Of a stretch of DNA of 64,000 bases, positions 1-7,549 are shown piece after piece. This stretch comes from Eisenbergiella tayi (lineage in GTDB: Bacteria; Bacillota; Clostridia; Lachnospirales; Lachnospiraceae): positions 1 to 64,000 of the forward strand of contig NZ_MPDJ01000001.1 of NCBI RefSeq assembly GCF_001881565.1, read 5' to 3'. The position numbers and the translations under genes are program-made. Below the pieces are notes generated by a model. It had not been told where the DNA came from. It saw only the letters and a program-made list of their open reading frames with translations, and ran no database searches. How positions within the stretch are numbered: the first letter of the stretch is position 1; every line of letters begins with the position of its first letter.

Positions 1-127
1 CCGTGGCAGTGGGTCAATGCCAGCTCCAGCGGAAGTGACGTGATTTTTCTTATCCACGGGGTAACCAGCTCCGGCCCGAAGCCTGTATCAATAACCAGCG
101 CCGCCCTGGTGCCTTCCACTACATAGA
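1..127. repeat. Artificial duplicate of 6650-6776
   Basis: These 127 bases are identical, in the same orientation, to 6650-6776 inside the metallo-beta-lactamase gene. The identity stops exactly where the adapter-like sequence at 128 begins. I read it as the far end of a mate-pair fragment left on the contig edge, not as a genomic repeat or a truncated paralogue. It should not be annotated as a gene fragment. Confidence 0.93.
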
Positions 128-165
128 CTGTCTCTTATACCCCTCTATATGTGTACAAGAGACAG
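128..165. other. Nextera mate-pair junction adapter remnant
   Basis: This 38-base near-palindrome starts CTGTCTCTTATA and ends AAGAGACAG. It matches the double Tn5 mosaic-end junction of Nextera mate-pair libraries at 34 of 38 positions by my alignment. Translated from the GTG at 151 it gives MYKRQ, the adapter-derived peptide known as a contaminant in predicted proteins. Genuine sequence begins at about 166. Confidence 0.95.
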
Positions 166-213
166 CCGGGACCCAGGGAACCGCTCCGGATGCGAAGGTT
201 AAAGGAGGTATAT

Positions 214-816
214 ATGCCGGAAGATATTCGTATTATACAATTATCGAAGAGTTATCATGAAAAAAAAGTGTTGAAGGAACTTTCCTTTACAATAAGGTAT
301 GGTTGTATAACTGCACTGATGGCTCCTTCGGGGGCCGGGAAAACTACTTTGCTTCGGATACTGATGGGGCTGGAGGAGGCGGATTCCGGTTCTGTTGAGG
401 GGATTCAGGGGATGCGGCTTTCAGCCGTTTTTCAGGAGGATCGGCTGTGCGGCAATTTGAGTCCGGTCTCCAATATACGTCTTACTGCGGGATCGCATTT
501 TCCTAAGCAGACTATTTTAAGGGCTTTGGAAGAAACGGATCTGCTTTCCTGTGCTTCGCAGCCGGTGAGAGAGCTTTCCGGCGGGCAGAGCCGGCGTGTG
601 GCGCTGCTTCGGGCTTTGCTTTCTCCTTATGATCTGCTTTTGCTGGATGAACCTTTTAAGGGGCTGGATACGGATACCCGTCTTCGGATTATGGATTATA
701 CTTTGGGCTCCGTCAGGCAGGCCGCCGCCGCGGGTAATGCCAAAACCGTGCTTCTCGTGACGCATGAGGAAGCGGAAGCTTCTTATATGGCTGATGAAAT
801 TATCCGGCCTTTTTAA
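214..816 (+). CDS. ABC transporter ATP-binding protein, NitT/TauT (SsuB/TauB) type
   Basis: This 200-residue nucleotide-binding subunit would energise uptake of a small organic anion such as a sulfonate, nitrate or a thiamine precursor; the substrate cannot be told. Visible motifs are Walker A APSGAGKTTL, the signature LSGGQSRR, Walker B LLLLDEP and a switch histidine in VTHEE. The start is ATG 214, behind AAAGGAGG at 201-208. An in-frame GTG further upstream lies in adapter sequence and is spurious. Bases 167-202 can be read as the last codons of an upstream gene ending in TAA that overlaps the ribosome binding site, as expected for a permease-ATPase operon whose earlier genes are lost at the contig end. 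At 200 residues it is shorter than the usual roughly 250 of the family. Confidence 0.85.
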   Translation: MPEDIRIIQLSKSYHEKKVLKELSFTIRYGCITALMAPSGAGKTTLLRILMGLEEADSGSVEGIQGMRLSAVFQEDRLCGNLSPVSNIRLTAGSHFPKQTILRALEETDLLSCASQPVRELSGGQSRRVALLRALLSPYDLLLLDEPFKGLDTDTRLRIMDYTLGSVRQAAAAGNAKTVLLVTHEEAEASYMADEIIRPF

Positions 817-1078
817 ATTCATTTTGCTTTTATAAATAAGTATTCCAAAAGCAGCGTTTTTCTTTCTGAAAACGCCTCCGTAAAATTACCAGATATTGTC
901 ATAATAATTAAATGAATTCCGCAAATAATAACATCAAGATAAGCGACGGAAACAAACGAAACGCCGATATGCAAATTCAGACATCCCCCTGGATAAGCGG
1001 ACGGCCAACGAATGTCGCCGCCCGCTTATCTAAAAAAACTAAGAAAAATAGAAACAAGAATTACGGAGGTGAATTCAA

Positions 1079-1282
1079 ATGGCAAGTTCTAACAGATCTA
1101 ATAGAGTAGAGGTCCCTGAAGCAAAGGCAGCAATGGATCGTTTCAAAACTGAGGTTGCTTCTGAATTAGGAGTTAACTTAAAAGAAGGCTACAACGGTGA
1201 CCTTACTTCCAAAGAAGCTGGTTCTATCGGCGGAGAAATGGTTCGTAGAATGATCAAGAAACAGGAAGAGCAGATGAAATAA
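1079..1282 (+). CDS. Alpha/beta-type small acid-soluble spore protein
   Basis: This 67-residue protein would coat and protect DNA in dormant spores. It has both conserved blocks of the family: an N-terminal helix with the germination-protease site TEVASELGV (about residues 23-31) and a C-terminal block with GSIGGEMVRRMI. The start follows ACGGAGGT with good spacing. It is a single gene with its own terminator. A CATAATA at 900-906 resembles a forespore sigma-G -10 element, but I see no convincing -35, and the leader would be about 165 bases. This gene is the strongest evidence that the organism forms spores. Confidence 0.95.
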   Translation: MASSNRSNRVEVPEAKAAMDRFKTEVASELGVNLKEGYNGDLTSKEAGSIGGEMVRRMIKKQEEQMK

Positions 1283-1299
1283 CTTTTTCTGTAACAGGA

Positions 1300-1334
1300 A
1301 TCCCGGCAGCATAGCTGCCGGGATATTTGTTTTT
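1300..1334 (+). terminator. Rho-independent terminator of the spore protein gene
   Basis: A perfect 11-bp stem (ATCCCGGCAGC, loop ATA, GCTGCCGGGAT) is followed by ATTTGTTTTT. It lies 17 bases after the spore protein stop. On the other strand it falls just beyond the CBS gene stop and may serve that gene too. Confidence 0.9.
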
Positions 1335-1337
1335 CTA

Positions 1338-1799
1338 TTATTTGGCCGCCTGTACCATTGTCTTAATTTTATCGGCAGCCGTGCCGTCATACTTCCTTTT
1401 TTTCAGTTCATCGATCAGATACTGGATAGCATCCTTTCTTGTGACAATTCCAATAAAAACCTTATCATCATCCACAACGGGAACAAAGTTCTGTTTCATT
1501 ATCCGTTCCATCAGCCCTTCCATATCCACATTAATATGTACGGGTTTATTGTCCCGGTTCCTAATCATTTCCATGACAGAAATATCTTCCATTTCATGAA
1601 GTTCCGGAAAACCTTCTTTTTTCAGCTTCCAGAGGACATCCCCTTCCGTTATTGTCCCGATATACTTCCCCCCGGAAGATAACAGCGGGACCGCTGCATA
1701 GCCGTGATGCTCCATCTTTTCCAGGACCTGACGAAGGCTGTCATTTTCATCTACATAGGCCACTTCGCTTTTTGGGGTCAGAAAAAATAAAATATTCAT
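1338..1799 (-). CDS. CBS-domain pair protein
   Basis: This stand-alone 153-residue protein has two CBS domains, at about residues 8-65 and 75-140. Such Bateman modules bind adenine nucleotides or related ligands and usually regulate a partner; no catalytic domain is attached. Recognisable motifs are VPLLSSGGKYIGTITEGDVLW and FVPVVDDDKVFIGIVTRKDAI, the typical ends of each CBS unit. The start ATG lies 12 bases after a GGGAG. It sits 28 bases downstream of the DJ-1 gene on the same strand, so the two are probably co-transcribed. The regulated partner cannot be named. Confidence 0.85.
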   Translation of the reverse strand: MNILFFLTPKSEVAYVDENDSLRQVLEKMEHHGYAAVPLLSSGGKYIGTITEGDVLWKLKKEGFPELHEMEDISVMEMIRNRDNKPVHINVDMEGLMERIMKQNFVPVVDDDKVFIGIVTRKDAIQYLIDELKKRKYDGTAADKIKTMVQAAK

Positions 1800-1827
1800 T
1801 CGTCGTTATAACTCCCTTTTCTATTCC

Positions 1828-2379
1828 TTATCTGCTGTAAACAATTTTTTCCGCAAGCTCGTCCGCCGCACTCTTTCCCTTAAAGTGCTCTACTATAGCG
1901 AGTCCGAAGGGAATTGCACAGCCCATTCCTCTGCCGGTAATGACATTTCCATCCACGATTGCGGCTGCTCCGGTAACATCGGCGCCCTCCAGATGGCTTT
2001 CAAAATCCGGATAAGAGGTTGCCTTCCTTCCCTTCAGATAACCTCTGTGTCCAAAAATACTGGGGGCCGCACAAATAGCGGCTATATACTTTCCGGACGT
2101 GTAAAATTCATCCAGCTTTTCCATCAGCGCTTCACAGTCCTCAAGCCCTTTTGTCCCCGGCATACCTCCGGGAAGAACAAGCATATCCAGCTGAGAAAAG
2201 TCTGTTTCCGCAAGCGTTCTGTCCATTTTTACCGTTATGCCATGAGAACCTGTTACTTCTCCTGCTTCTGTAACTGAGATCATGTCAATGGAGATTCCCG
2301 CCCTTCTCACCAGGTCCACTACAGTCAGGGCTTCTATCTCTTCATATCCTTCTGCAAAAAAAATTCCGATTCTGCTCAT
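1828..2379 (-). CDS. DJ-1/PfpI family protein (class I glutamine amidotransferase-like)
   Basis: This 184-residue cytoplasmic protein has the DJ-1/ThiJ/PfpI fold. It begins SRIGIFFAEGYEEIEAL, with the conserved acidic residue of the family near position 16. The reactive cysteine lies in the nucleophile elbow AAICAAP at about residue 103, followed by a helix containing a histidine. Family members are glyoxalase/deglycase-like enzymes, chaperones or proteases, and the exact activity cannot be read from sequence. I chose ATG 2379, which has GGGAG seven bases upstream, over an upstream in-frame ATG at 2409. It is the first gene of a probable two-gene unit with the CBS protein. Confidence 0.88.
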   Translation of the reverse strand: MSRIGIFFAEGYEEIEALTVVDLVRRAGISIDMISVTEAGEVTGSHGITVKMDRTLAETDFSQLDMLVLPGGMPGTKGLEDCEALMEKLDEFYTSGKYIAAICAAPSIFGHRGYLKGRKATSYPDFESHLEGADVTGAAAIVDGNVITGRGMGCAIPFGLAIVEHFKGKSAADELAEKIVYSR

Positions 2380-2460
2380 TTTTGCTCCCATCCGTACGCG
2401 TTGGCGCACTTATTATACAACTGTTGTTCTTTCAGGCAAGCTTTTCTTATATCCTTGTTC

Positions 2461-2489
2461 ATTGTACCAAATAGCCACCCAATATCCAA
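2461..2489 (-). promoter_or_regulatory. Candidate sigma-A promoter of the DJ-1/CBS genes
   Basis: On the minus strand, TTGGAT and TACAAT are separated by exactly 17 bases, about 80 bases before the DJ-1 start. The -35 box matches the consensus in only part of its bases. Confidence 0.5.
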
Positions 2490-2734
2490 TAAAATTTCTG
2501 TGAATATTTCCTTAATTTTATAATGGAAAGGAGGACAGCAGAACCAGGAACCGTGACTTATACGGCGGCATTGCCTTAATTGCGCAAGCATCCGCCTTGT
2601 ACCATACGCTGCCCTGTGTTACACTGAAAAAAAAGAGGCCATGAATAAAAAAATCTGCCGGCCCAAGGCCTATACAGCGCATTACTGTAATATTCATGCA
2701 GCGCCGTACCATGCAGGAGAAAAGAGGAATACCG
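2490..2734. other. Intergenic region before the CYTH gene, no gene recognised
   Basis: Between the divergent DJ-1 and CYTH genes I see no convincing open frame with a ribosome binding site. Overlapping frames on both strands here have no recognisable motif. It presumably holds the CYTH promoter, but I cannot pick one out. Confidence 0.5.
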
Positions 2735-3181
2735 ATGGAAATAGAAAGAAAATTTACAGTCAGACAGCTGCCGGAAGATCTGGCCCGGTATGACAGCCAT
2801 CTCATTGAACAGGGATACCTGAATACAAACCCGGTTGTACGTGTCCGCAGAGAGGACGATACCTATTATCTCACCTATAAGGGAAAGGGGCTCATGGCCA
2901 GGGAGGAATATAATCTTCCTCTGAATGAACAGGCTTATAACCACCTGGTTGCCAAAGCCGACGGAAATATCATTACAAAGCGCAGGTATCTTATCCCGCT
3001 TCCTCCCTATACCATCGAGCTGGATGTTTTTATGGAGCCATTCGCGCCTTTGGTCATTGCGGAGGTGGAATTTCCCACAGAAAAAGAAGCGGAAGCTTTT
3101 ATCCCGCCGGAATGGTTTCTGGAAGATGTAACTTTTAACCCGGAGTATCATAACTCCACCCTGAGTACAAAACAATTTTAG
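2735..3181 (+). CDS. CYTH-domain protein (triphosphate tunnel metalloenzyme)
   Basis: This 148-residue protein starts MEIERKF, the ExExK signature at the mouth of the tunnel in CYTH enzymes. These are class IV adenylate cyclases, thiamine triphosphatases and inorganic triphosphatases. Further strand motifs are VRVRRED, YYLTYKGKG, TKRRYLIPL, IELDVF and AEVEFPTEKEA, which supply the basic and acidic tunnel residues. In bacteria of this size class the usual activity is hydrolysis of an inorganic or nucleoside triphosphate, but the substrate is not settled by sequence. The start is ATG 2735 behind GAGG; an ATG at 2696 lacks a ribosome binding site. It appears to be monocistronic, ending in a strong hairpin. 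Confidence 0.9.
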   Translation: MEIERKFTVRQLPEDLARYDSHLIEQGYLNTNPVVRVRREDDTYYLTYKGKGLMAREEYNLPLNEQAYNHLVAKADGNIITKRRYLIPLPPYTIELDVFMEPFAPLVIAEVEFPTEKEAEAFIPPEWFLEDVTFNPEYHNSTLSTKQF

Positions 3182-3193
3182 TCCATAACAACA

Positions 3194-3226
3194 GGGAGGC
3201 TTAATTTTAAGCCTCCCTGCTTTTTT
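3194..3226 (+). terminator. Terminator between the convergent CYTH and telA genes
   Basis: An 11-bp stem (GGGAGGCTTAA / TTAAGCCTCCC) with a 2-base loop is followed by TGCTTTTTT on the plus strand. It may also stop transcripts from the minus-strand telA-like gene, where the U-tract is weaker. Confidence 0.88.
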
Positions 3227-4374
3227 CAGCCGCTGATCTGCAGCAGCTTTGTTTTCAGTTCGCTTTCCATACGTGCCATTTCCACTTCCGCTTCCTGGCG
3301 CTTCTGCCTGCCCTCCTGCTGGATACGCATTACCTCGTCCAGCGTGGAAATCAGGGATTCATTGGTAATCTTCAGAGTCTCCATATCCACGATTCCGCGT
3401 TCGGATTCCTTGGCGGTCTCAATGGTTGCCGTTTTCAGTGTGGCTGCGTTCTTGCGAAGCAGTTCATTAGTCATATCCATAACCTGACGCTGTGCAGCAG
3501 CCGCCTGGGTGGAGTGTTCCACACCCAGCGCCAGAACCATCTGGCTTTTCCACAAGGGCACAGTATTGACGATAGTAGACTGAATCTTTTCCACCATCAG
3601 CGTATCATTATTCTGCACCAGACGGATCTGAGGCGCCGTCTGAATGGATATCATACGGGTAAGCTCCAGATCGTGAAGCTTCTTCTCAAAACGGTTGCAC
3701 ATGGAATCCAGGTCTCTTGCTTCCTGGGCATCCTCAGGCAGCCCTGACTGCTGGGCCTTTGCCGTAATCTGTGCCAGCTCGCCTTCTCTGACCTCTTTCA
3801 GCTTTTTCTTTCCGGCCAGGATATACATGGACAGCTCTTTGAAATACGTTTTGTTCAGCTCATACATCTTGTCCAGAGTAGCAGCATCCTTCATCAGCTG
3901 TACCTGATGTCCCTCCAGGACCTGGCAGATTTTATTTATGTTAGTTTCCGCCTTGGCATATTTTGCCTTCATGGCGGTTATCTTATTTGCAGATTTCTTG
4001 AAGAATCCGAAAACGCCTCTTTCCTCTTCCGCATCAAAACTCTTTAATTCAGAAACAACGCCGCTGAGAAGATCTCCGACCTCTCCCAGATCCTGTGTCT
4101 TTACATTATCCAGGGCTTTTTCAGAGAAGTCCGCCATTTTCTTCTGTGCGCCTGCACCATACTGCATGATCAAATTGGAATTTTTCAGATCTATCTGTTT
4201 GGAAAAATCCACTACCATCTGTTTTTCTTCAGCGCTGAGCATGCTGTCATCCCAGCCTGCTTCATTGGGCTGGACACGGGTTTCCTGCGCCATTGCCGGC
4301 ACCGCGCTTTCTTCAGCCACCGGGTTCAGTGTCAGTGTGGGCGTTGCCGTAAAATCTTTGAATTCTTCACTCAT
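3226..4374 (-). CDS. TelA-like toxic anion resistance family protein
   Basis: This 382-residue, mostly alpha-helical cytoplasmic protein belongs to the TelA (KlaA) family. The N-terminal 50 residues are low-complexity and hydrophilic. From about residue 60 long coiled-coil helices dominate, with family-typical stretches VDFSKQIDL, GAGAQKKMADFSEKAL and VPLWKSQMVLALG. The family is linked to tellurite and other toxic-anion tolerance and to cell-envelope stress, but its biochemical activity is unknown. The start follows AAAGGAGC. It lies 32 bases downstream of the XpaC-like gene, the common Firmicutes pairing, so the two probably act together. Confidence 0.9.
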   Translation of the reverse strand: MSEEFKDFTATPTLTLNPVAEESAVPAMAQETRVQPNEAGWDDSMLSAEEKQMVVDFSKQIDLKNSNLIMQYGAGAQKKMADFSEKALDNVKTQDLGEVGDLLSGVVSELKSFDAEEERGVFGFFKKSANKITAMKAKYAKAETNINKICQVLEGHQVQLMKDAATLDKMYELNKTYFKELSMYILAGKKKLKEVREGELAQITAKAQQSGLPEDAQEARDLDSMCNRFEKKLHDLELTRMISIQTAPQIRLVQNNDTLMVEKIQSTIVNTVPLWKSQMVLALGVEHSTQAAAAQRQVMDMTNELLRKNAATLKTATIETAKESERGIVDMETLKITNESLISTLDEVMRIQQEGRQKRQEAEVEMARMESELKTKLLQISG

Positions 4375-4406
4375 TTTTTATGCTCCTTTTATCTCTCTTT
4401 GCAGTA

Positions 4407-5864
4407 TCAGTCTTTTGCTTTCATACCGGATTCCGTCAGGCCTTCCTGCGCCAGCATGGTATGCAGGACGGAAATATCGGTTGCAACATCCCAGGCCGTA
4501 TCCTCAAACAGGCTGTCCAACAGCTTTTCAAACGCCACATTCAGCGTATCCAGCGTTTTCTCAATCTCACCCTTCCCATTTGTGATATTTTCTCCCTGTA
4601 CGGGCTGTTTATCCAGTTCTTCATAGGCATCCAGAAGTTTTACTGTTGTAGGAAGATAATATTCCATAAATTTGTGAAGATCCGGGGCAAATTCAGGATG
4701 TTCCTTCACCCTCTGGAAAATCTTTTCCACAATCATCTGCATGTGGGATATCTTTTCGGAAATTTCCTCTCCCTTGATAGCGTCGTTGCTTTTCTTAATC
4801 TGGATAATATATTCATTTCCCGTCCGGATCATTTCCTTCACTTCCCCGGAAAGTCCGTCCGTTGCTTTTTTCATTTCCAGTTCCCTGGCGCTTTCCTGCT
4901 TCTGGCGTTCGTCAAGCCGCAGCTGTGTTTCCTCATACTGTTTGTAGGTTTCATGGCTGACAATCAGGCATGTCCCCATACGGTCCATATGCCCCTGCTT
5001 GAACCAGCCCATCTTTATCAGCTTCTGCAGGTCATTGCGGACATACTTTTCATTCTTGCCGACGGCTTCTGCCAGTTCCCTGACGCTGCAGTAGGTCCTT
5101 CCCTTCAGCCCGTCCACATATTTACGGAATCTTTTTACCCTTCCCAGGATACTGGTCCCTTTCCAGGCCATAATAGATGAGCCGCCCAAAACCACCGCAA
5201 GAATGGCTATGGCCACGCTCATGCCGCCCACCCAGGTACTGGCAAGCCCTACCAACGCGGTTATCAGTATTCCCACCGCAGAGCATCCCGCAATCGTAAA
5301 GCCCACTGCGGACAAGGCTGTCCCTCCCGCCTGAGAGCCAAAGGTCTTGGCATAGAGCGGATGCTGCATCAGGCTGTTCCTTGCCGATGAAAAAGCATTC
5401 TGCACCGCCGTGCCCGCGGCATTCTGGGGCGGACGGTTATACTGCCATTGTCCCGGCGCATTATTTCCATAAGGAACACCATTCTGCGGTCTCCAGCCCC
5501 CTGCCTGTCCGGGATTCCCCTGAACCGGATTCCCCGGCCCGGGATTGCCGCCATTCCCCTGACGCCAGTTTCCGGCGCCGTTATTAGGAAAAGGCCCTGC
5601 AGGGTTCGGTCCCTGCGGCTGTCCGGGCGGCACTCCGGGGCCGTTTGTATAATGGGGTCCCCACTGTCCGTTATTATTCTGATAGGGGCCGTGCGGATCC
5701 CCATATCCCAGATTTTTCTTTATACTTCTGCTGATATTGTCAAGCCCGTCCGTCACGGTACGGCAGATATTTTCATTCAGTTTTCTGAAGTCCTGTGACT
5801 TGACAGCGTCATCCACCATGTCCCTGATATCATTCCCCAGGTCTGTCCAATCTTTATCACTCAT
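4407..5864 (-). CDS. XpaC-like membrane protein (5-bromo-4-chloroindolyl phosphate hydrolysis family)
   Basis: This 485-residue protein has a conserved helical head (residues 1-50), a Gly/Pro/Asn-rich linker to about residue 155, and two adjacent membrane segments at about 185-245 (GFTIAGCSAVGILITALVGL and VAIAILAVVLGG). A winged-helix-like stretch follows (SVRELAEAVGKNEKYVRNDL), then a long helical C-terminal XpaC domain. XpaC was named for phosphatase activity on an indicator substrate; its real role is unknown, and it is regularly found next to telA genes. I chose ATG 5864 with GGGAG upstream. The winged-helix-like part could bind DNA or protein and is not part of the minimal family, which makes this a long member. 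Confidence 0.8.
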   Translation of the reverse strand: MSDKDWTDLGNDIRDMVDDAVKSQDFRKLNENICRTVTDGLDNISRSIKKNLGYGDPHGPYQNNNGQWGPHYTNGPGVPPGQPQGPNPAGPFPNNGAGNWRQGNGGNPGPGNPVQGNPGQAGGWRPQNGVPYGNNAPGQWQYNRPPQNAAGTAVQNAFSSARNSLMQHPLYAKTFGSQAGGTALSAVGFTIAGCSAVGILITALVGLASTWVGGMSVAIAILAVVLGGSSIMAWKGTSILGRVKRFRKYVDGLKGRTYCSVRELAEAVGKNEKYVRNDLQKLIKMGWFKQGHMDRMGTCLIVSHETYKQYEETQLRLDERQKQESARELEMKKATDGLSGEVKEMIRTGNEYIIQIKKSNDAIKGEEISEKISHMQMIVEKIFQRVKEHPEFAPDLHKFMEYYLPTTVKLLDAYEELDKQPVQGENITNGKGEIEKTLDTLNVAFEKLLDSLFEDTAWDVATDISVLHTMLAQEGLTESGMKAKD

Positions 5865-5914
5865 ATTATTCTCCCAGTCTCTATCAGTTCCCCTCAAGAT
5901 AAACGTCTGGATAA

Positions 5915-5943
5915 ATTATATATGATATGTTATAAAAAATCAA
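5915..5943 (-). promoter_or_regulatory. Sigma-A promoter of the XpaC-telA operon
   Basis: On the minus strand, TTGATT and a perfect TATAAT are spaced by 17 bases, about 50 bases before the XpaC-like start. Confidence 0.75.
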
Positions 5944-5980
5944 CGAAACCGACGGTTAAATTCCTAAGGATTTTCTTAAG

Positions 5981-6010
5981 AAAGCCTTCGGAAACAATTC
6001 CGGAGGCTTT
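5981..6010 (-). terminator. Probable terminator of the metallo-beta-lactamase fusion gene
   Basis: A 13-bp stem with one G-T pair (AAAGCCTTCGGAA / TTCCGGAGGCTTT) and a 4-base loop lies 36 bases after the gene's stop. On the minus strand it is followed by only a short CTT-rich tract, so termination may be partial. Confidence 0.6.
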
Positions 6011-6045
6011 CCTGGTAACTTTCAGGGATATTTTTCATGGAAATT

Positions 6046-7437
6046 TCAGAACTGGCTGCTTCTGGCACAGAGTCCGGCTTTGCCGAAATATCCCAGGAAG
6101 GAGGGTTCCTCACACATCCGGTCCGGCGGCAGTTCTTCCTTTTTCACCTTGTCGCTTCCGAAGATATCGCACAGCTCCATCATATCCTGCACGACCTCCC
6201 TGCCCAGAGGATTATAGGGCGACGGATTATAGGGCGTTCCGAAAGGATAGCCTCCCTCCTGTTCCATATGCCCTCCCAGGAGCACATAGTCGTCCATCTC
6301 CTCCAGCCGTTCATACAGACGTTCCAGATTCTTCTTATATTCCTTCAGGGATATCACCGGTTCCAGCTGCAGGAGCACCATCTGTCCGGATCCGATGGCG
6401 TCACCCGTGAAGATCACCTTATGGGTATGATCGATAAAAAGTACGCTGCCCGGCGTATGCCCCGGCAGCTCCATCACTTCAATCCCCAGGCCGCCCAAAT
6501 CGATCACGGTGCCGTCAGGAATATCCTGAAGGGAATCATAGTCGATGTCTCTGCCTGCGAGCATGGTCTTTTTCATTCTCTCCAGCGGTTCCTTTTCTTT
6601 GGCGGACAGATATACGGTTTTGAATTCATCCGCATGATACATATGATCCCCGTGGCAGTGGGTCAATGCCAGCTCCAGCGGAAGTGACGTGATTTTTCTT
6701 ATCCACGGGGTAACCAGCTCCGGCCCGAAGCCTGTATCAATAACCAGCGCCGCCCTGGTGCCTTCCACTACATAGAAGGAGCTTCCCGTATAATCCTGAA
6801 GCTTCCAGACGCCGGGACGGAGCATATCGATACGGTAGCCCTCTCTTTTGCTCCGGACAAACATCCACTGTACGGCCTCTTTGTCCTCCAGCAGTTCTTC
6901 TCCCGTCATTTCCGGCTTGGGGGAATAAAGCACTCTTTCGTTTCCTGCCGCCCTCAGGCTTCTGACCAGTGTAAGGCAGCCATGAAGGAGTTTTCCCTGG
7001 TCCGACCAGATCTGTCCGCCCGCCGGACAATAGCTGTCATTCTCACGGCCGAATATCCATGCCGGCACATAGGATGCCCTTCTCACCTTCCAGGTCTGTC
7101 CCGCGCCTCCGGAAACAGCCACAGCGGCGAATAAATCCGGATATGCACCCATCATTTCCCAAATCACATTCGCGGCTTTTCCCGCTCCTGCCCCGTAGAT
7201 CCGGCTCACATCAACAGGATATTTTTCCACAAGGGCACGCATCTGCTCCGCAATGTCCATATGCTCCGTGTCCTTATCCACGGAAACCTGCCAGAAAAAA
7301 CAGGGATATTTCTCCTGATCCCAATGCAGCCTTTTCCCATCATCTTCCGCATAAAGAAGGAGCGGATAACCGTCTCCCGCTTTTTCCCTGCTCCAATCCA
7401 CGGGTTTTCCCAAATAAGTCATTTCCTTGTTTTCCAT
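6046..7437 (-). CDS. Degenerate alpha/beta-hydrolase domain fused to an MBL-fold metallohydrolase
   Basis: This 463-residue protein has two parts. Residues 1-200 resemble an esterase/depolymerase-type alpha/beta hydrolase, including the strand-turn-helix IYGAGAGKAANVIWEM and the following AYPDLFAAVAVSGG. The usual G-x-S-x-G nucleophile elbow reads G-A-G-A-G, so the catalytic serine is missing. From about residue 215 on is a complete MBL domain, with the HxHxDH motif in THCHGDHMYH (about residue 258), GHTPGS, TGDAIG and LLGGHME as metal ligands. I infer an active zinc hydrolase (glyoxalase-II-like) carrying a non-catalytic module. The start is ATG 7437 with AGGAGG seven bases upstream. Part of the gene, 6650-6776, is duplicated artificially at 1-127. 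Confidence 0.85.
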   Translation of the reverse strand: MENKEMTYLGKPVDWSREKAGDGYPLLLYAEDDGKRLHWDQEKYPCFFWQVSVDKDTEHMDIAEQMRALVEKYPVDVSRIYGAGAGKAANVIWEMMGAYPDLFAAVAVSGGAGQTWKVRRASYVPAWIFGRENDSYCPAGGQIWSDQGKLLHGCLTLVRSLRAAGNERVLYSPKPEMTGEELLEDKEAVQWMFVRSKREGYRIDMLRPGVWKLQDYTGSSFYVVEGTRAALVIDTGFGPELVTPWIRKITSLPLELALTHCHGDHMYHADEFKTVYLSAKEKEPLERMKKTMLAGRDIDYDSLQDIPDGTVIDLGGLGIEVMELPGHTPGSVLFIDHTHKVIFTGDAIGSGQMVLLQLEPVISLKEYKKNLERLYERLEEMDDYVLLGGHMEQEGGYPFGTPYNPSPYNPLGREVVQDMMELCDIFGSDKVKKEELPPDRMCEEPSFLGYFGKAGLCARSSQF

Positions 7438-7509
7438 CCCCATACCTCCTGGTCGTTTGACTTCTGAGCTGTTTGTTTTCCTTTCCATACTGAAGCTATG
7501 TAAAGACAG

Positions 7510-7536
7510 AAAAAACCGCCCTGCGGCGGTTTTTTC
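7510..7536 (-). terminator. Terminator of the lacI-glgP-malQ operon
   Basis: The 10-bp hairpin AAAAACCGCC / GGCGGTTTTT has a short CTGC loop and T-rich flanks on both strands. On the minus strand it lies just after the malQ stop. Confidence 0.92.
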
Positions 7537-7549
7537 TATATTATACTGC

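Noticed and set aside
151..213. N-terminal extension of the ABC ATPase starting MYKRQ
   Set aside because: It is translated from the mate-pair junction adapter. The true start is ATG 214 with AAAGGAGG.
912..1109. 65-residue open frame before the spore protein gene
   Set aside because: It has no ribosome binding site or motif and overlaps the real spore protein start.
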